NCBI RefSeq assembly: GCF_002995795.1
Contig: NZ_PVXN01000011.1
Span: forward strand, 40,049-104,048
DNA length: 64,000 bases
From: Clostridium thermopalmarium DSM 5974
Lineage (GTDB): Bacteria; Bacillota; Clostridia; Clostridiales; Clostridiaceae
Direction: 5' to 3'
Positions 18,217 to 26,695 of this stretch are shown here, piece after piece. Numbering within the stretch: the stretch's first letter is position 1; every line of letters begins with the position of its first letter. Below the pieces are notes generated by a model. The model ran no database searches. It had not been told where the DNA came from and saw only the letters and a program-made list of their open reading frames with translations. A program made the translations under genes and the position numbers.

Positions 18217-19620
18217 TTATTGTAACAATTTGTTTATTATTTTTATCCCATTTTCAATTTCATCCTTATCAGTTACAGAAAACCCCAATCTAAAGTGTTT
18301 TTCTCCTTCTATGCTGTTCTTATAAAATAAACCCCCAGGTGTTATTATTACTTTATTTCTTTTGCACTTATTAAATAGTTCAATGGAGCTTATATTTATT
18401 TTATCTTTTATCTTTAAGTAAAAACTCAGTCCTCCTCCTGGGCTGTGAAAATCTACTTTCGCACTAAGTATATCATTTATGCACTTTTCCATAACTAAAT
18501 ATCTGTTTTTATATGCCTCATTGAGAAATCTTATATGTTTTATCCAATATCCCTCATTTATATATAAATCCAATGCTCTCTGCATTAAACTTGAAGTTGT
18601 AATATCCGTATTGACTTTAGAATTCTGCATACTCTCACTAAATTTTATTGGAGGTAATAAATACCCAATTCTTATGCCTGGAAGAAAAATCTTTGAAAAA
18701 CTTTTTATGTATATAACTCTATCATATATATCTAAACTTTTAAAACTCCTATATTCTATATTATCATCATATATAAGCTCTGACAAATAGTCATCCTCTA
18801 TAATATAAAAATCATATTCTTCAGCTAAATTTAAAATCTCTTTTTTCTTTTCTATGCTATATGTGCTTCCCGTTGGATTTTGAAAATAACTCATTACATA
18901 AAAACATTTTACTTTATTCTTTTTTAATATTTTTTTTAACCTATTTATATCCGCTCCGTCTTCAAGCATATCTACTTCTAGGATGTTAGCTCTTCTGCTT
19001 TTAAAAACATTCAACGCTCCGCTATATGTAGGTTTTTCTACTAGCACGTTATCATTAATGTTGATTATTGCCTTTGCTGCTATATCTATACCTTGTTGTG
19101 CTCCAGAAACTATAAGTATATTATCACTATTAAGCTTATTTTTCCAAAAATACTTATTGATACTTTTTCTTAGGCCATCATAGCCTAAAGAATCTTGATA
19201 AGTAAAGGCTTCAGCACCATCTCTATCTAAAACCTTATTCAAGATTTTTTTAAAATTTTCTACTGGAAAAAACTTACTACAAGTCGCCTCTCCAGTAAAA
19301 TCTATATAGCCTTTTAAAGTTCCTCCATTTATCTTTTTGTATATACTTGAATACTCCTTTAGTAAGTTCCTATTGGCTTCTCTTTCTTTTACATAGGTGC
19401 CACTTCCTATTTTTCTAACAGCCACACCCTCATGTTCCAATTTACTATAGGCATTAACTATAGTGACAGTGTTTACATTCAATATCTTTGACAAATCCCT
19501 AATAGATGGAAGTTTTTCTCCCTCTGCAATTTTTTTAATATGTATCAGTTTTTTTATATGATTTGCAACTTGAACGTACTTAGGCTCCTCTTCATCAAAT
19601 TTAATATAATACTTATCCAT
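18217..19620 (-). CDS. MocR/PdxR-type GntR regulator with aminotransferase domain
   Basis: 467 residues. N-terminal GntR winged helix (about 10-80, PSIRDLSKILNVNTVTIVNAYSKLE with ...GSGTYV) joined to a fold-type I aminotransferase-like domain. The PLP lysine is in YIKSFSKIFLPGIRIGYLLPP, and NPTGSTYS and EDDYLSEL are present. Family members sense PLP or amino compounds and often control pyridoxal or GABA genes; none is adjacent, so the target is unknown. It precedes the HTH-HEAT gene by 18 nt. Confidence 0.88.
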   Translation of the reverse strand: MDKYYIKFDEEEPKYVQVANHIKKLIHIKKIAEGEKLPSIRDLSKILNVNTVTIVNAYSKLEHEGVAVRKIGSGTYVKEREANRNLLKEYSSIYKKINGGTLKGYIDFTGEATCSKFFPVENFKKILNKVLDRDGAEAFTYQDSLGYDGLRKSINKYFWKNKLNSDNILIVSGAQQGIDIAAKAIININDNVLVEKPTYSGALNVFKSRRANILEVDMLEDGADINRLKKILKKNKVKCFYVMSYFQNPTGSTYSIEKKKEILNLAEEYDFYIIEDDYLSELIYDDNIEYRSFKSLDIYDRVIYIKSFSKIFLPGIRIGYLLPPIKFSESMQNSKVNTDITTSSLMQRALDLYINEGYWIKHIRFLNEAYKNRYLVMEKCINDILSAKVDFHSPGGGLSFYLKIKDKINISSIELFNKCKRNKVIITPGGLFYKNSIEGEKHFRLGFSVTDKDEIENGIKIINKLLQ

Positions 19621-19649
19621 AAATTCACTCCTCTATATTTAAAATAAAT

Positions 19650-19688
19650 TTGGCATACCTTTTCTAGTTTCAGAAATGTGCATGCCAA
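19650..19688 (-). terminator. Terminator-like hairpin after the nucleotidyltransferase gene
   Basis: 7-8 bp stem (TTGGCAT/ATGCCAA) with a long loop, followed on the minus strand by ATTTATTTT. It separates the MocR gene from the nucleotidyltransferase gene. Confidence 0.5.
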
Positions 19689-19694
19689 GCGATT

Positions 19695-20594
19695 TTATAT
19701 AAAATATACTTTTTCTTTAAATAATAAATTATTAAGCTCATCCTTATGTTCTCTGCTCTCCTTTTTAATAATGCCCTTTTCCCATAATTTCACTAAAATC
19801 CCCTCAAAGTCAATATCATATCCTTTAAAAAAATCATCTTTTCTAATATCCTCTGAGCTTAAAAAACAATCTTTTTCTTTCATATAATTTATTAATAGGC
19901 TTGCATATTTTTTTAAGTTTTCATCTATATTATCTTCAAAAAAAGTTAAAATGTTTTGTATAGCATCATAGCTTTCTTCTTTAGATGTGAAAAACAAATC
20001 ATCTATAAGCCTTTTTAAATCATCATTTAAATTCATAGCCATAGTCACAACATCTTTGCCTATCATATATCCAGAAGAATTTATATATACCTTTGAGAAT
20101 TCTTCAACACACTTTACTGCATAGCTGTATGCCATATAAATCCCATTATTATACAAATACTTTTTACATACACCAATACTTTTTATTAAATCTCCTAAAT
20201 AAACCATATTCCATTTTTCCCTATCCACATCTGGATAATATCTCCCTAAATCATAATGGGCTGTAATCTCTTCATCCTTAGAAAATACTAATCTAGAAGA
20301 TACGAATACTCTATGAATAAATCCTCCAATCAGCTCTTCTTTATGCATCTCTAGTAAACTCTTTTTGCTCATAAGCTTAATGTGTACTGGTATGCCTTTT
20401 TCTTCTGTATATATATTTCTTATATCTCTTATATTTTCTTTTGATATAACAAACAAATCTATGTCTGAACCTTCCCAAAGATCTCCTGTTACAATACTTC
20501 CAAACACCATAGCCGCAAGTATAGAATCATTAGATTTAAGTCTATCAACTAATGATTTAAAAGCTTTTTGATACTTCATAATAGTACTTAGCAC
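19695..20594 (-). CDS. Nucleotidyltransferase-fold protein with helical C-terminus
   Basis: 299 residues. A pol-beta-type nucleotidyltransferase motif lies near the start: FGS at 31-33, then GSDIDLFVIS at 42-51. The third acidic residue expected about 30 residues later is not obvious (VHIKLMS). A HEPN-like helical middle (about 125-215) follows, then a possible winged-helix end. Unlike MNT/HEPN toxin-antitoxin pairs, everything is in one chain with no partner gene. Substrate unknown. GTG start after GGGGAG. Confidence 0.7.
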   Translation of the reverse strand: MLSTIMKYQKAFKSLVDRLKSNDSILAAMVFGSIVTGDLWEGSDIDLFVISKENIRDIRNIYTEEKGIPVHIKLMSKKSLLEMHKEELIGGFIHRVFVSSRLVFSKDEEITAHYDLGRYYPDVDREKWNMVYLGDLIKSIGVCKKYLYNNGIYMAYSYAVKCVEEFSKVYINSSGYMIGKDVVTMAMNLNDDLKRLIDDLFFTSKEESYDAIQNILTFFEDNIDENLKKYASLLINYMKEKDCFLSSEDIRKDDFFKGYDIDFEGILVKLWEKGIIKKESREHKDELNNLLFKEKVYFI

Positions 20595-20653
20595 TAAAAT
20601 CTCCCCTTATTATTATTCTATTATAAACATAGGATGAGCCAAATACAACTTTC

Positions 20654-20875
20654 TTACATAATCACTCTTCTCACTAAAGTATCTTCCATAAAGTCACATT
20701 TACTGCATTTAAAAAGATGGAGGCAATAATCTCCAATATCATAGATAGGGTCATCTGCACTATAATCATTAAAATACTCTTGCTTCCTTCCCTTATCTAC
20801 CATTTCACTTCCGCAATTTTTACATTTATACTTTATATCATTTATTTTATTGCACACCGGACAAACCTTTTCCAT
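20654..20875 (-). CDS. Small zinc-ribbon protein
   Basis: 73 residues with three Cys pairs: CPVC (5-8), CKNC (18-21) and CSKC near 57-60. The first two form a likely zinc ribbon. A lone Cys (about residue 50) precedes the third. Soluble, function unknown. ATG 20875 has a GGAGGA site. Lies between hflX and the nucleotidyltransferase gene, same strand. Confidence 0.75.
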   Translation of the reverse strand: MEKVCPVCNKINDIKYKCKNCGSEMVDKGRKQEYFNDYSADDPIYDIGDYCLHLFKCSKCDFMEDTLVRRVIM

Positions 20876-20958
20876 AATGATTCCTCCATATTAATAATCC
20901 AGAATATTTTTATTTTTTCTAACATTATCCCATAAACCTTACAAATTCAGTAGTAAAA

Positions 20959-20990
20959 ATTATAATCTTTTTTGCAAAAAAGATTATAAT
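20959..20990 (-). terminator. Terminator of hflX
   Basis: Perfect 32-nt palindrome (ATTATAATCTTTTTTG and its complement), followed on the minus strand by TTTTTACTACTG. An extra half-copy (AAAGATTATAAT) lies just upstream at 20991-21003, i.e. three copies of one arm. Confidence 0.8.
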
Positions 20991-21062
20991 AAAGATTATA
21001 ATTTTTTATAGTGCATTATATATCTAGATATTTTCAATTTATTTGCTGCGATTTTATATATC

Positions 21063-22853
21063 TTAATATGATTTAATGTATTGTTTGCATTTATTGTAAA
21101 TCTCTTCATCTACCATAGCTGTTATATGAGTTCCCATCTCTTCGTACTCCTCTTTCAAAACTTTAGCACTTCTATGAAGTAATGCTACTGCAGCGCTGTC
21201 AGTATAAGGAATTATATATTCTACTTTTCTTAATGGATTAGGAAGAACTTTTGATACACTATTAAGGAGTTCATCTAAATTAAAGCCTTCTTTAGCCGAA
21301 ATTTTAACTATGTTTATATTATTATATTCATCTTCTAAGGCTTTTATATCTTCTTCTGATGCCATATCAATTTTATTTAATACTAGTATAGTGGGCTTAT
21401 TATCAGCATGTAATTCTTTTAAAACTTCATTGACCGCATCTATTTGTTCTTTAGCTTTATGCGATGATGAATCTACAACATGAATAAGCAAATCTGAACT
21501 AACAACTTCTTCTAATGTGGATTTAAATGCTTCTATTAAATCATGAGGCAGTTTTCTTATAAATCCTACTGTATCAGTTAAAGTTATAAGTCTATTATCA
21601 GGTAGTACTAAAGCTCTAGTAGTTACATCTAAGGTTGCAAATAACATATCTGCCTCAAATACTTCATCCTTTTGAACTAAATCTTTTGGACATGCTATTT
21701 GACATAACTTATTTCTTAGTGTAGACTTTCCTGCATTAGTATACCCAACTAAAGAAACTCTAGGTATGTTTTCCCTGCTCCTTTTATCTCTTTGTATTTC
21801 TCTATTCTTTTTAATTTTAGCAAGTTCTCTGTTAAGATCATAAATTCTTTCTTTTATATGTCTCTTATCCGTTTCTAATTTTTTCTCTCCTGGTCCTCTA
21901 GTTCCAATTCCTCCACCAGTTCTAGATAATACTGTACCCATACCTGTAAGCCTTGGAAGCCTGTATTTTAATTGAGCAAGTTCAACTTGAATTTTTGCTT
22001 CTTTACTTCTTGCTCTGCGTGCAAATATTTCAAGAATTAAAGTAGTTCTATCTATTACTTTTGACCCAATAGCATCCTCTAAGTTTCTAATTTGTGCTGC
22101 AGATAATTCATCATCGAAAATTACTACATTAGCATTCCTTGCCTGCCTCTCCATAGCTACTTCATCTACTTTACCTTCTCCTATATAAAAAGCTGTATCT
22201 ATTTTATTTCTTTTTTGAAGTATCTTACCTACAGTAGTTACATTGCATGCCTTTGCTAATTCCTCTAATTCCTCTAAACTTTCCTCATCTTCTATTCCGA
22301 CTAAAATAGCTCTTTCACCTTTATCTTCATGAATTTCGTTTTCAATTATATTTTTCTCTATGTTTTCAATTACATTAAGAATATTAACCTTTAAAGCTTC
22401 TTCAATTTTTAATGGTTTTGTAACTTCAGCTATTAACTTATCGTCTTTTATTCCACAAAATCCTAAGGTTATTTCTTTAGCTTTTCCATTCTCTACCCCA
22501 ATAGCAGCCATACAATCCAGTTTCAATTTCACCAGAGCTGAAATATCTAAACCTGACAGAGTCGAATATCCATTAGGATGAGTATGTAGTATCCTCACTC
22601 CTGATAATTTTTTATTTTTCAAATCTACTATAGGCATCTCAACAGTAGAACTATCTCCTATAGCTACATATTCCACATTTCCTTTTCTATCTATTGCAAC
22701 ACTTATCTCTTTATTTATATCTTCAGTGATGCTGCTTATAACCTCTATAATTTCAAGGTTAGATATCATGTCCTTATCTACTTTAAAATCGTATAATGAA
22801 TCGAGTTTTCGTAAAATTGTTTTCTTTATTCCTTCAATATTTCCATATATCAT
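21063..22853 (-). CDS. hflX: Ribosome-associated GTPase HflX with N-terminal JAMM-like domain
   Basis: 596 residues, about 170 longer than E. coli or Bacillus HflX. From about residue 180 it is a normal HflX: GGGIGTRGPGEKKLE loop, Walker A GYTNAGKST (370-378), DTVG (427-430), NKID. HflX splits or rescues stalled 70S ribosomes. The first 140 residues contain H90-T-H92-P ... S100-x-x-D103, the exact HxHPx6SxxD spacing of JAMM/RadC-type metal sites. I infer a JAMM-fold domain, active or not. A long N-terminal region is known in clostridial HflX; its role is not known to me. Divergent from hpt. Confidence 0.93.
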   Translation of the reverse strand: MIYGNIEGIKKTILRKLDSLYDFKVDKDMISNLEIIEVISSITEDINKEISVAIDRKGNVEYVAIGDSSTVEMPIVDLKNKKLSGVRILHTHPNGYSTLSGLDISALVKLKLDCMAAIGVENGKAKEITLGFCGIKDDKLIAEVTKPLKIEEALKVNILNVIENIEKNIIENEIHEDKGERAILVGIEDEESLEELEELAKACNVTTVGKILQKRNKIDTAFYIGEGKVDEVAMERQARNANVVIFDDELSAAQIRNLEDAIGSKVIDRTTLILEIFARRARSKEAKIQVELAQLKYRLPRLTGMGTVLSRTGGGIGTRGPGEKKLETDKRHIKERIYDLNRELAKIKKNREIQRDKRSRENIPRVSLVGYTNAGKSTLRNKLCQIACPKDLVQKDEVFEADMLFATLDVTTRALVLPDNRLITLTDTVGFIRKLPHDLIEAFKSTLEEVVSSDLLIHVVDSSSHKAKEQIDAVNEVLKELHADNKPTILVLNKIDMASEEDIKALEDEYNNINIVKISAKEGFNLDELLNSVSKVLPNPLRKVEYIIPYTDSAAVALLHRSAKVLKEEYEEMGTHITAMVDEEIYNKCKQYIKSY

Positions 22854-22900
22854 TTTTTTCCCTCTTTTCTAGAGTTTTTTCTCATAATATAATATTCCCC

Positions 22901-22929
22901 TTGACAACTTTCATATTATTTTATACTAT
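22901..22929 (+). promoter_or_regulatory. Sigma-A promoter for hpt
   Basis: -35 TTGACA (22901-22906), 17-nt spacer, -10 TACTAT (22924-22929), 38 nt before the hpt ATG. Confidence 0.8.
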
Positions 22930-22967
22930 AAAACCAATGTTGTAAATACTGAGTGGAGAGGGTTTAA

Positions 22968-23492
22968 ATGGAGAATGGAAAAAGAAATATACTAATAACT
23001 GAAGAACAAATTCAAAACAAGGTTAAAGAGTTAGGAGCTTTAATTTCAAAAGATTATGAAGGAAAAAATCTTTATGTACTTTCACTTCTTAGAGGTAGCT
23101 TTATATACACAGCTGACTTAGTAAGGCAAATAACTGTTCCTACTAAAATTGGTTTTATGACAACTTCAAGCTATGAACACAATGAAAGCTCTTCTGGTCA
23201 TGTAAAAGTTGTAAATGATGTTCCAGATGATATTACTGGATATGATGTACTTATAGTTGATGACATTGTTGATACAGGTATAACAATGAAATTTGTAATA
23301 GAACATGTCAAATCTTTAGGTGCAAATAGCGTGAAAAGTTGTGTTCTACTAGATAAACCAGATAGAAGAAAGGTTGAAATTGAGCCTGACTATTGTTGTT
23401 TTAAAATTCCTGATGTATTTGTAGTTGGATATGGTTTAAACTATGGTGATTATTTCAGAAATGTACCATATGTATTTAATTGGGAAAAATAA
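22968..23492 (+). CDS. hpt: Hypoxanthine (guanine) phosphoribosyltransferase
   Basis: Purine salvage: hypoxanthine or guanine + PRPP to IMP or GMP. 174 residues, the usual size. PRPP loop VLIVDDIVDTGITM is intact. The LRGSF segment and the FVVGYGLNYGDYFRN C-terminal block are characteristic. Monocistronic: its own promoter, GGAGAGGG ribosome site and a strong terminator overlapping the stop. Confidence 0.96.
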   Translation: MENGKRNILITEEQIQNKVKELGALISKDYEGKNLYVLSLLRGSFIYTADLVRQITVPTKIGFMTTSSYEHNESSSGHVKVVNDVPDDITGYDVLIVDDIVDTGITMKFVIEHVKSLGANSVKSCVLLDKPDRRKVEIEPDYCCFKIPDVFVVGYGLNYGDYFRNVPYVFNWEK

Positions 23493-23522
23493 AAATTACT
23501 ATGTAATTACATAGTAATTTTT
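23491..23522 (+). terminator. Terminator of hpt
   Basis: Perfect 32-nt palindrome (arm AAAAATTACTATGTAA) that begins at the hpt stop codon and is followed by ATTTTTTT. Confidence 0.9.
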
Positions 23523-23584
23523 ATTTTTTTATTCTATTTTGTCGGAATAAGTTACACCTTGTCGTATTTGCATACATAATTGTA

Positions 23585-23613
23585 TTATCAAAAACATAAA
23601 AATAGTGTATAAT
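23585..23613 (+). promoter_or_regulatory. Candidate promoter for the PBP1A gene
   Basis: -35 TTATCA (23585-23590), 17-nt spacer, -10 TATAAT (23608-23613). The -10 lies inside an imperfect hairpin (about 23600-23632, AAAATAGTGTATA against TATACTATTTTT). The rest of 23523-23710 shows only a short direct repeat GTGCTATTTAAT-like at 23639-23664. Confidence 0.4.
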
Positions 23614-23710
23614 TTCATTGTATACTATTTTTATATTTATGCTATTTAATTTGTGCTATTTAATATTTTATTTTCATAGCCTATCCATCAGTTTTTAAGG
23701 AGGAACATAT

Positions 23711-26296
23711 ATGATTGAAAATAAAAATAACACACCTTCTGCTAAACCGGAAAAGAGCAAAAAAAAGAAAAAGAAAAATGGATTTAAAGTTTTTAAAATT
23801 ATATTATTATCATTATTAGTTATATGTGTGTTGATTGGAGTGGCCGCTGGAGGACTCGCACTTGCAGTCATAAAAACTGCGCCTGATTTAGACATAAATG
23901 AAATTATTGCTGCTAGTGAAGCCTCTAAGATTTATGATGACAAAGGTAATTATGTGGACAGCATAATTACTCCTCACAAAAAAACAGTAATTAAGTATGA
24001 AGATATGCCTAAAAATCTTATTAATGCTTTTGTAAGCATTGAAGATGAACGTTTTTTTAAGCACAAAGGTATAGATTTAAAAAGAATTGCTGGTGTTACA
24101 TTAACACATATTAAAAATACACTTCAGGGGAAATCTGCTCTTGAAGGCGGTGGAGGTTCCACTATTACACAACAGCTATTAAAAACTACGCTTTATGAAT
24201 TCCAGAATGAAACCTTTGCACAAAAAATAAAAAGAAAAGTTCAAGAATGGTATTTAGCTCCTAAGCTTGAAAAAAAGATAGGTAAAAAAGCTATATTAGA
24301 AGCTTATTTAAATACTATATTTTTAGGTGGTAGAGCCATAGGTGTTGAGGCCGCTGCTCAACAATATTTTGGAACTTCTGCTAAGAACTTAAATCTTATA
24401 CAATGCGCCTTTATTGCTGGTTTAACTCAAAGTCCATCTGTATATTATCCATATTCTAAAACCTCAACAAAGGATCCTTCTAAATATATAAATAGAACAA
24501 AAACAGTTCTTAGCAAAATGAAAGAAAATGGTTATATTTCTGATAAGGAATATGAAGATGCCATAGCTGAATTAAATATAGAAAAGAGTTCAGTAACACA
24601 GGATAAAGATGTCCAAACTCTAGGAAAAACTGTACTTGGAAGAGCTACTTCTAAAGACGATAGATATAATTTTGAATGGTTCTCAAGAGCAGTTGTGAGT
24701 GATGTAAAAAAAGACTTAAAAGAAGTCTATAATTATACCGATGATGAAATTGAAAACTTATTAATGAATGGTAATTTGAAAATTTACAGTACAATGAATA
24801 AAGATCTTCAAACTAAAGCACAGCAGATTTTAGATGAAGATTCTAAGTTGAACAGTTTTTCTCGTACTGATAAAAACAATATAGTTCACCCTCAAGCTTC
24901 TTTAGTAATTACAGATTATCATACTGGTGAAGTCAAAGTAATAATAGGTGGTAGAGGAAAACAGCCTGCTATGTCTTATAATAGAGCATTAGACGCTAAG
25001 GTACCACCTGGTTCTAGTATAAAACCATTAACTGTTTATGCCCCTGCAATTGATACGAAACTTGCTACAGCTGCTACTGTAATAGAGGATTCACCTCTTT
25101 CACCGGAACTGGCAAACAAGTATGGCTCCAACGGAAAACCTTGGCAACCAAAGAACTCTAATGGAGTATATTCTGGGTACTTGAACATGAGAAACGCTAT
25201 AAAGGATTCTGTGAATTTATATGCAATAAAATTGGAAGACATGATTGGCTTAGATACAGGTGTTAGATATGGAGAAAAATTTGGTATAAAATTTGATGAT
25301 GCAGATAAACATAGTATAGCTGCTTTAGCTCTTGGCGAGCTAAGTTATGGTACAAATACTTTTACCATGGCTAATGCTTATGGAGTTTTTGGTAATAATG
25401 GTCTATATACAGAGCCTAGACTATATACACGAGTTGTAGATAGAACAGGTAATACTATACTGGAAACTAAAATTGAAACTCGAAAAGTAATATCTCCTCA
25501 AGCAGCTTATATAATGTATGACTTACTAAAAGAACCTGTAAGAGGTGGTACTGCTTATCGAGCTAATGACAGTTATACTAGTGATATACCACTAGCTGGA
25601 AAAACCGGTTCTTCTACTAATTTTAAGAATGTATGGTTTTCTGGACTTACTCCTTACTACTCAGGTTCTATATGGATAGAAAATAAATATCAACAGGCTA
25701 TTTACAGCAGTCATGCAGCTTACTTATTTGGTAAAATAATGAACGAAGCAGTTAAAGACCTTCCTGTTAAGGATATTACTCCTCCTTCAGGTATAACAAG
25801 TTCAGCAGTAGATAGAGTATCTGGATTGCTCCCTTCTGAACTATCCTATAGAGATCCTAGAGGAAGTCAGGTTTATACTGAATTATTTATAAAAGGTACC
25901 GTTCCTACTACTGTAGATAATATTCACGTTGAGGCTCTAGTAAACAAATTTAATGGTAAATTAGCTACTCCTTTTACACCTTCAAGCTTAACTGAATCTA
26001 GAGTGTTTATAAGAAGAGATTATATTCCTAGTGTTCCATTAGCAGATCAACAATATGTACTGCCTAGGTCAGAAGATAATAGCACTCAATATTCTACAGA
26101 TAAGCTAGAAAATGAAGTTCCTGATGATGATTTAATAGATGAAGATTTAGAGGATACAGATGATGAAGAAGACGAAAAAAATATAGGTGATGATACCGAT
26201 AATTTTAAAGGTAATTCAAACAATGAAAAAAATGATAGACCTGTAAACAATACTAATGATTTTATTTCCAAATTTAAAAATAAAAATAATGATTAA
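23711..26296 (+). CDS. pbpA: Class A penicillin-binding protein (PBP1A-type)
   Basis: Bifunctional peptidoglycan glycosyltransferase/transpeptidase. 861 residues: Lys-rich cytoplasmic start, one membrane anchor (about 28-55), GT51 domain with EDERFFKHKG (111-120) and GGGSTITQQLLK (about 147-158), then a transpeptidase with SxxK at 435-438, an SVN motif and KTG at 631-633. After about 690 there is a linker and a strongly acidic Asp/Glu-Asn tail (about 800-861), unusual but common in clostridial PBPs. AAGGAGG before ATG 23711. Monocistronic. Gene symbol is tentative. Confidence 0.95.
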   Translation: MIENKNNTPSAKPEKSKKKKKKNGFKVFKIILLSLLVICVLIGVAAGGLALAVIKTAPDLDINEIIAASEASKIYDDKGNYVDSIITPHKKTVIKYEDMPKNLINAFVSIEDERFFKHKGIDLKRIAGVTLTHIKNTLQGKSALEGGGGSTITQQLLKTTLYEFQNETFAQKIKRKVQEWYLAPKLEKKIGKKAILEAYLNTIFLGGRAIGVEAAAQQYFGTSAKNLNLIQCAFIAGLTQSPSVYYPYSKTSTKDPSKYINRTKTVLSKMKENGYISDKEYEDAIAELNIEKSSVTQDKDVQTLGKTVLGRATSKDDRYNFEWFSRAVVSDVKKDLKEVYNYTDDEIENLLMNGNLKIYSTMNKDLQTKAQQILDEDSKLNSFSRTDKNNIVHPQASLVITDYHTGEVKVIIGGRGKQPAMSYNRALDAKVPPGSSIKPLTVYAPAIDTKLATAATVIEDSPLSPELANKYGSNGKPWQPKNSNGVYSGYLNMRNAIKDSVNLYAIKLEDMIGLDTGVRYGEKFGIKFDDADKHSIAALALGELSYGTNTFTMANAYGVFGNNGLYTEPRLYTRVVDRTGNTILETKIETRKVISPQAAYIMYDLLKEPVRGGTAYRANDSYTSDIPLAGKTGSSTNFKNVWFSGLTPYYSGSIWIENKYQQAIYSSHAAYLFGKIMNEAVKDLPVKDITPPSGITSSAVDRVSGLLPSELSYRDPRGSQVYTELFIKGTVPTTVDNIHVEALVNKFNGKLATPFTPSSLTESRVFIRRDYIPSVPLADQQYVLPRSEDNSTQYSTDKLENEVPDDDLIDEDLEDTDDEEDEKNIGDDTDNFKGNSNNEKNDRPVNNTNDFISKFKNKNND

Positions 26297-26336
26297 AATT
26301 AAATGGAAACCAAAATTTTGGTTTCCATTTAATTTT
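26295..26336. terminator. Bidirectional terminator, perfect 42-nt palindrome
   Basis: Two perfect 21-nt arms (AAAATTAAATGGAAACCAAA begins the left arm) with no loop bases outside the symmetry. They overlap the PBP stop (26294-26296) on one side and the spoVAE stop (26335-26337) on the other. It serves both converging genes. Confidence 0.9.
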
Positions 26337-26694
26337 ATGTTTTTGATTTAGGATTAAAAATTAATGCCATTAAATATCCAAAAAGAATTGCTGCACTTAT
26401 TCCAGCTGCAGTACCTTTTATTCCTCCTGTAAAAGCTCCTAAAAATCCTCTTTCATCTACTTCCTTTATTACAGATTTGGCTAGGTTATATCCGAAACCA
26501 GGAAGAGGTATACTAGCTCCTGCTTTCCCGTATTTTATTATAGGATCATATATTTTTAATGCTCCAAGTATTACACCACTTGTAACAAATATCACTAATA
26601 TTCTTCCAGGCGTTAGCTTTGTCTTATCCATGAGAATCTGTGCTATAACACAAATTATTCCTCCTACTAGAAAAGCCATAATATAATCATTCAT
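26335..26694 (-). CDS. spoVAE: Stage V sporulation protein AE
   Basis: Membrane part of the SpoVA channel that moves dipicolinic acid into and out of spores. 119 residues, three to four hydrophobic segments, with PGRILVIFVTSGVILGAL and PLPGFGYNLAKSVIKEVDE. ATG 26694 has GGAGG 8 nt upstream, and that site overlaps the end of spoVAD. A TTG start at 26709 is rejected. Last gene of spoVAC-AD-AE. Confidence 0.92.
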   Translation of the reverse strand: MNDYIMAFLVGGIICVIAQILMDKTKLTPGRILVIFVTSGVILGALKIYDPIIKYGKAGASIPLPGFGYNLAKSVIKEVDERGFLGAFTGGIKGTAAGISAAILFGYLMALIFNPKSKT

Positions 26695-26695
26695 A

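Noticed and set aside
19695..20875. Toxin-antitoxin pair of nucleotidyltransferase and zinc-ribbon genes
   Set aside because: No HEPN partner gene, no overlap, and the zinc-ribbon protein has no antitoxin features.
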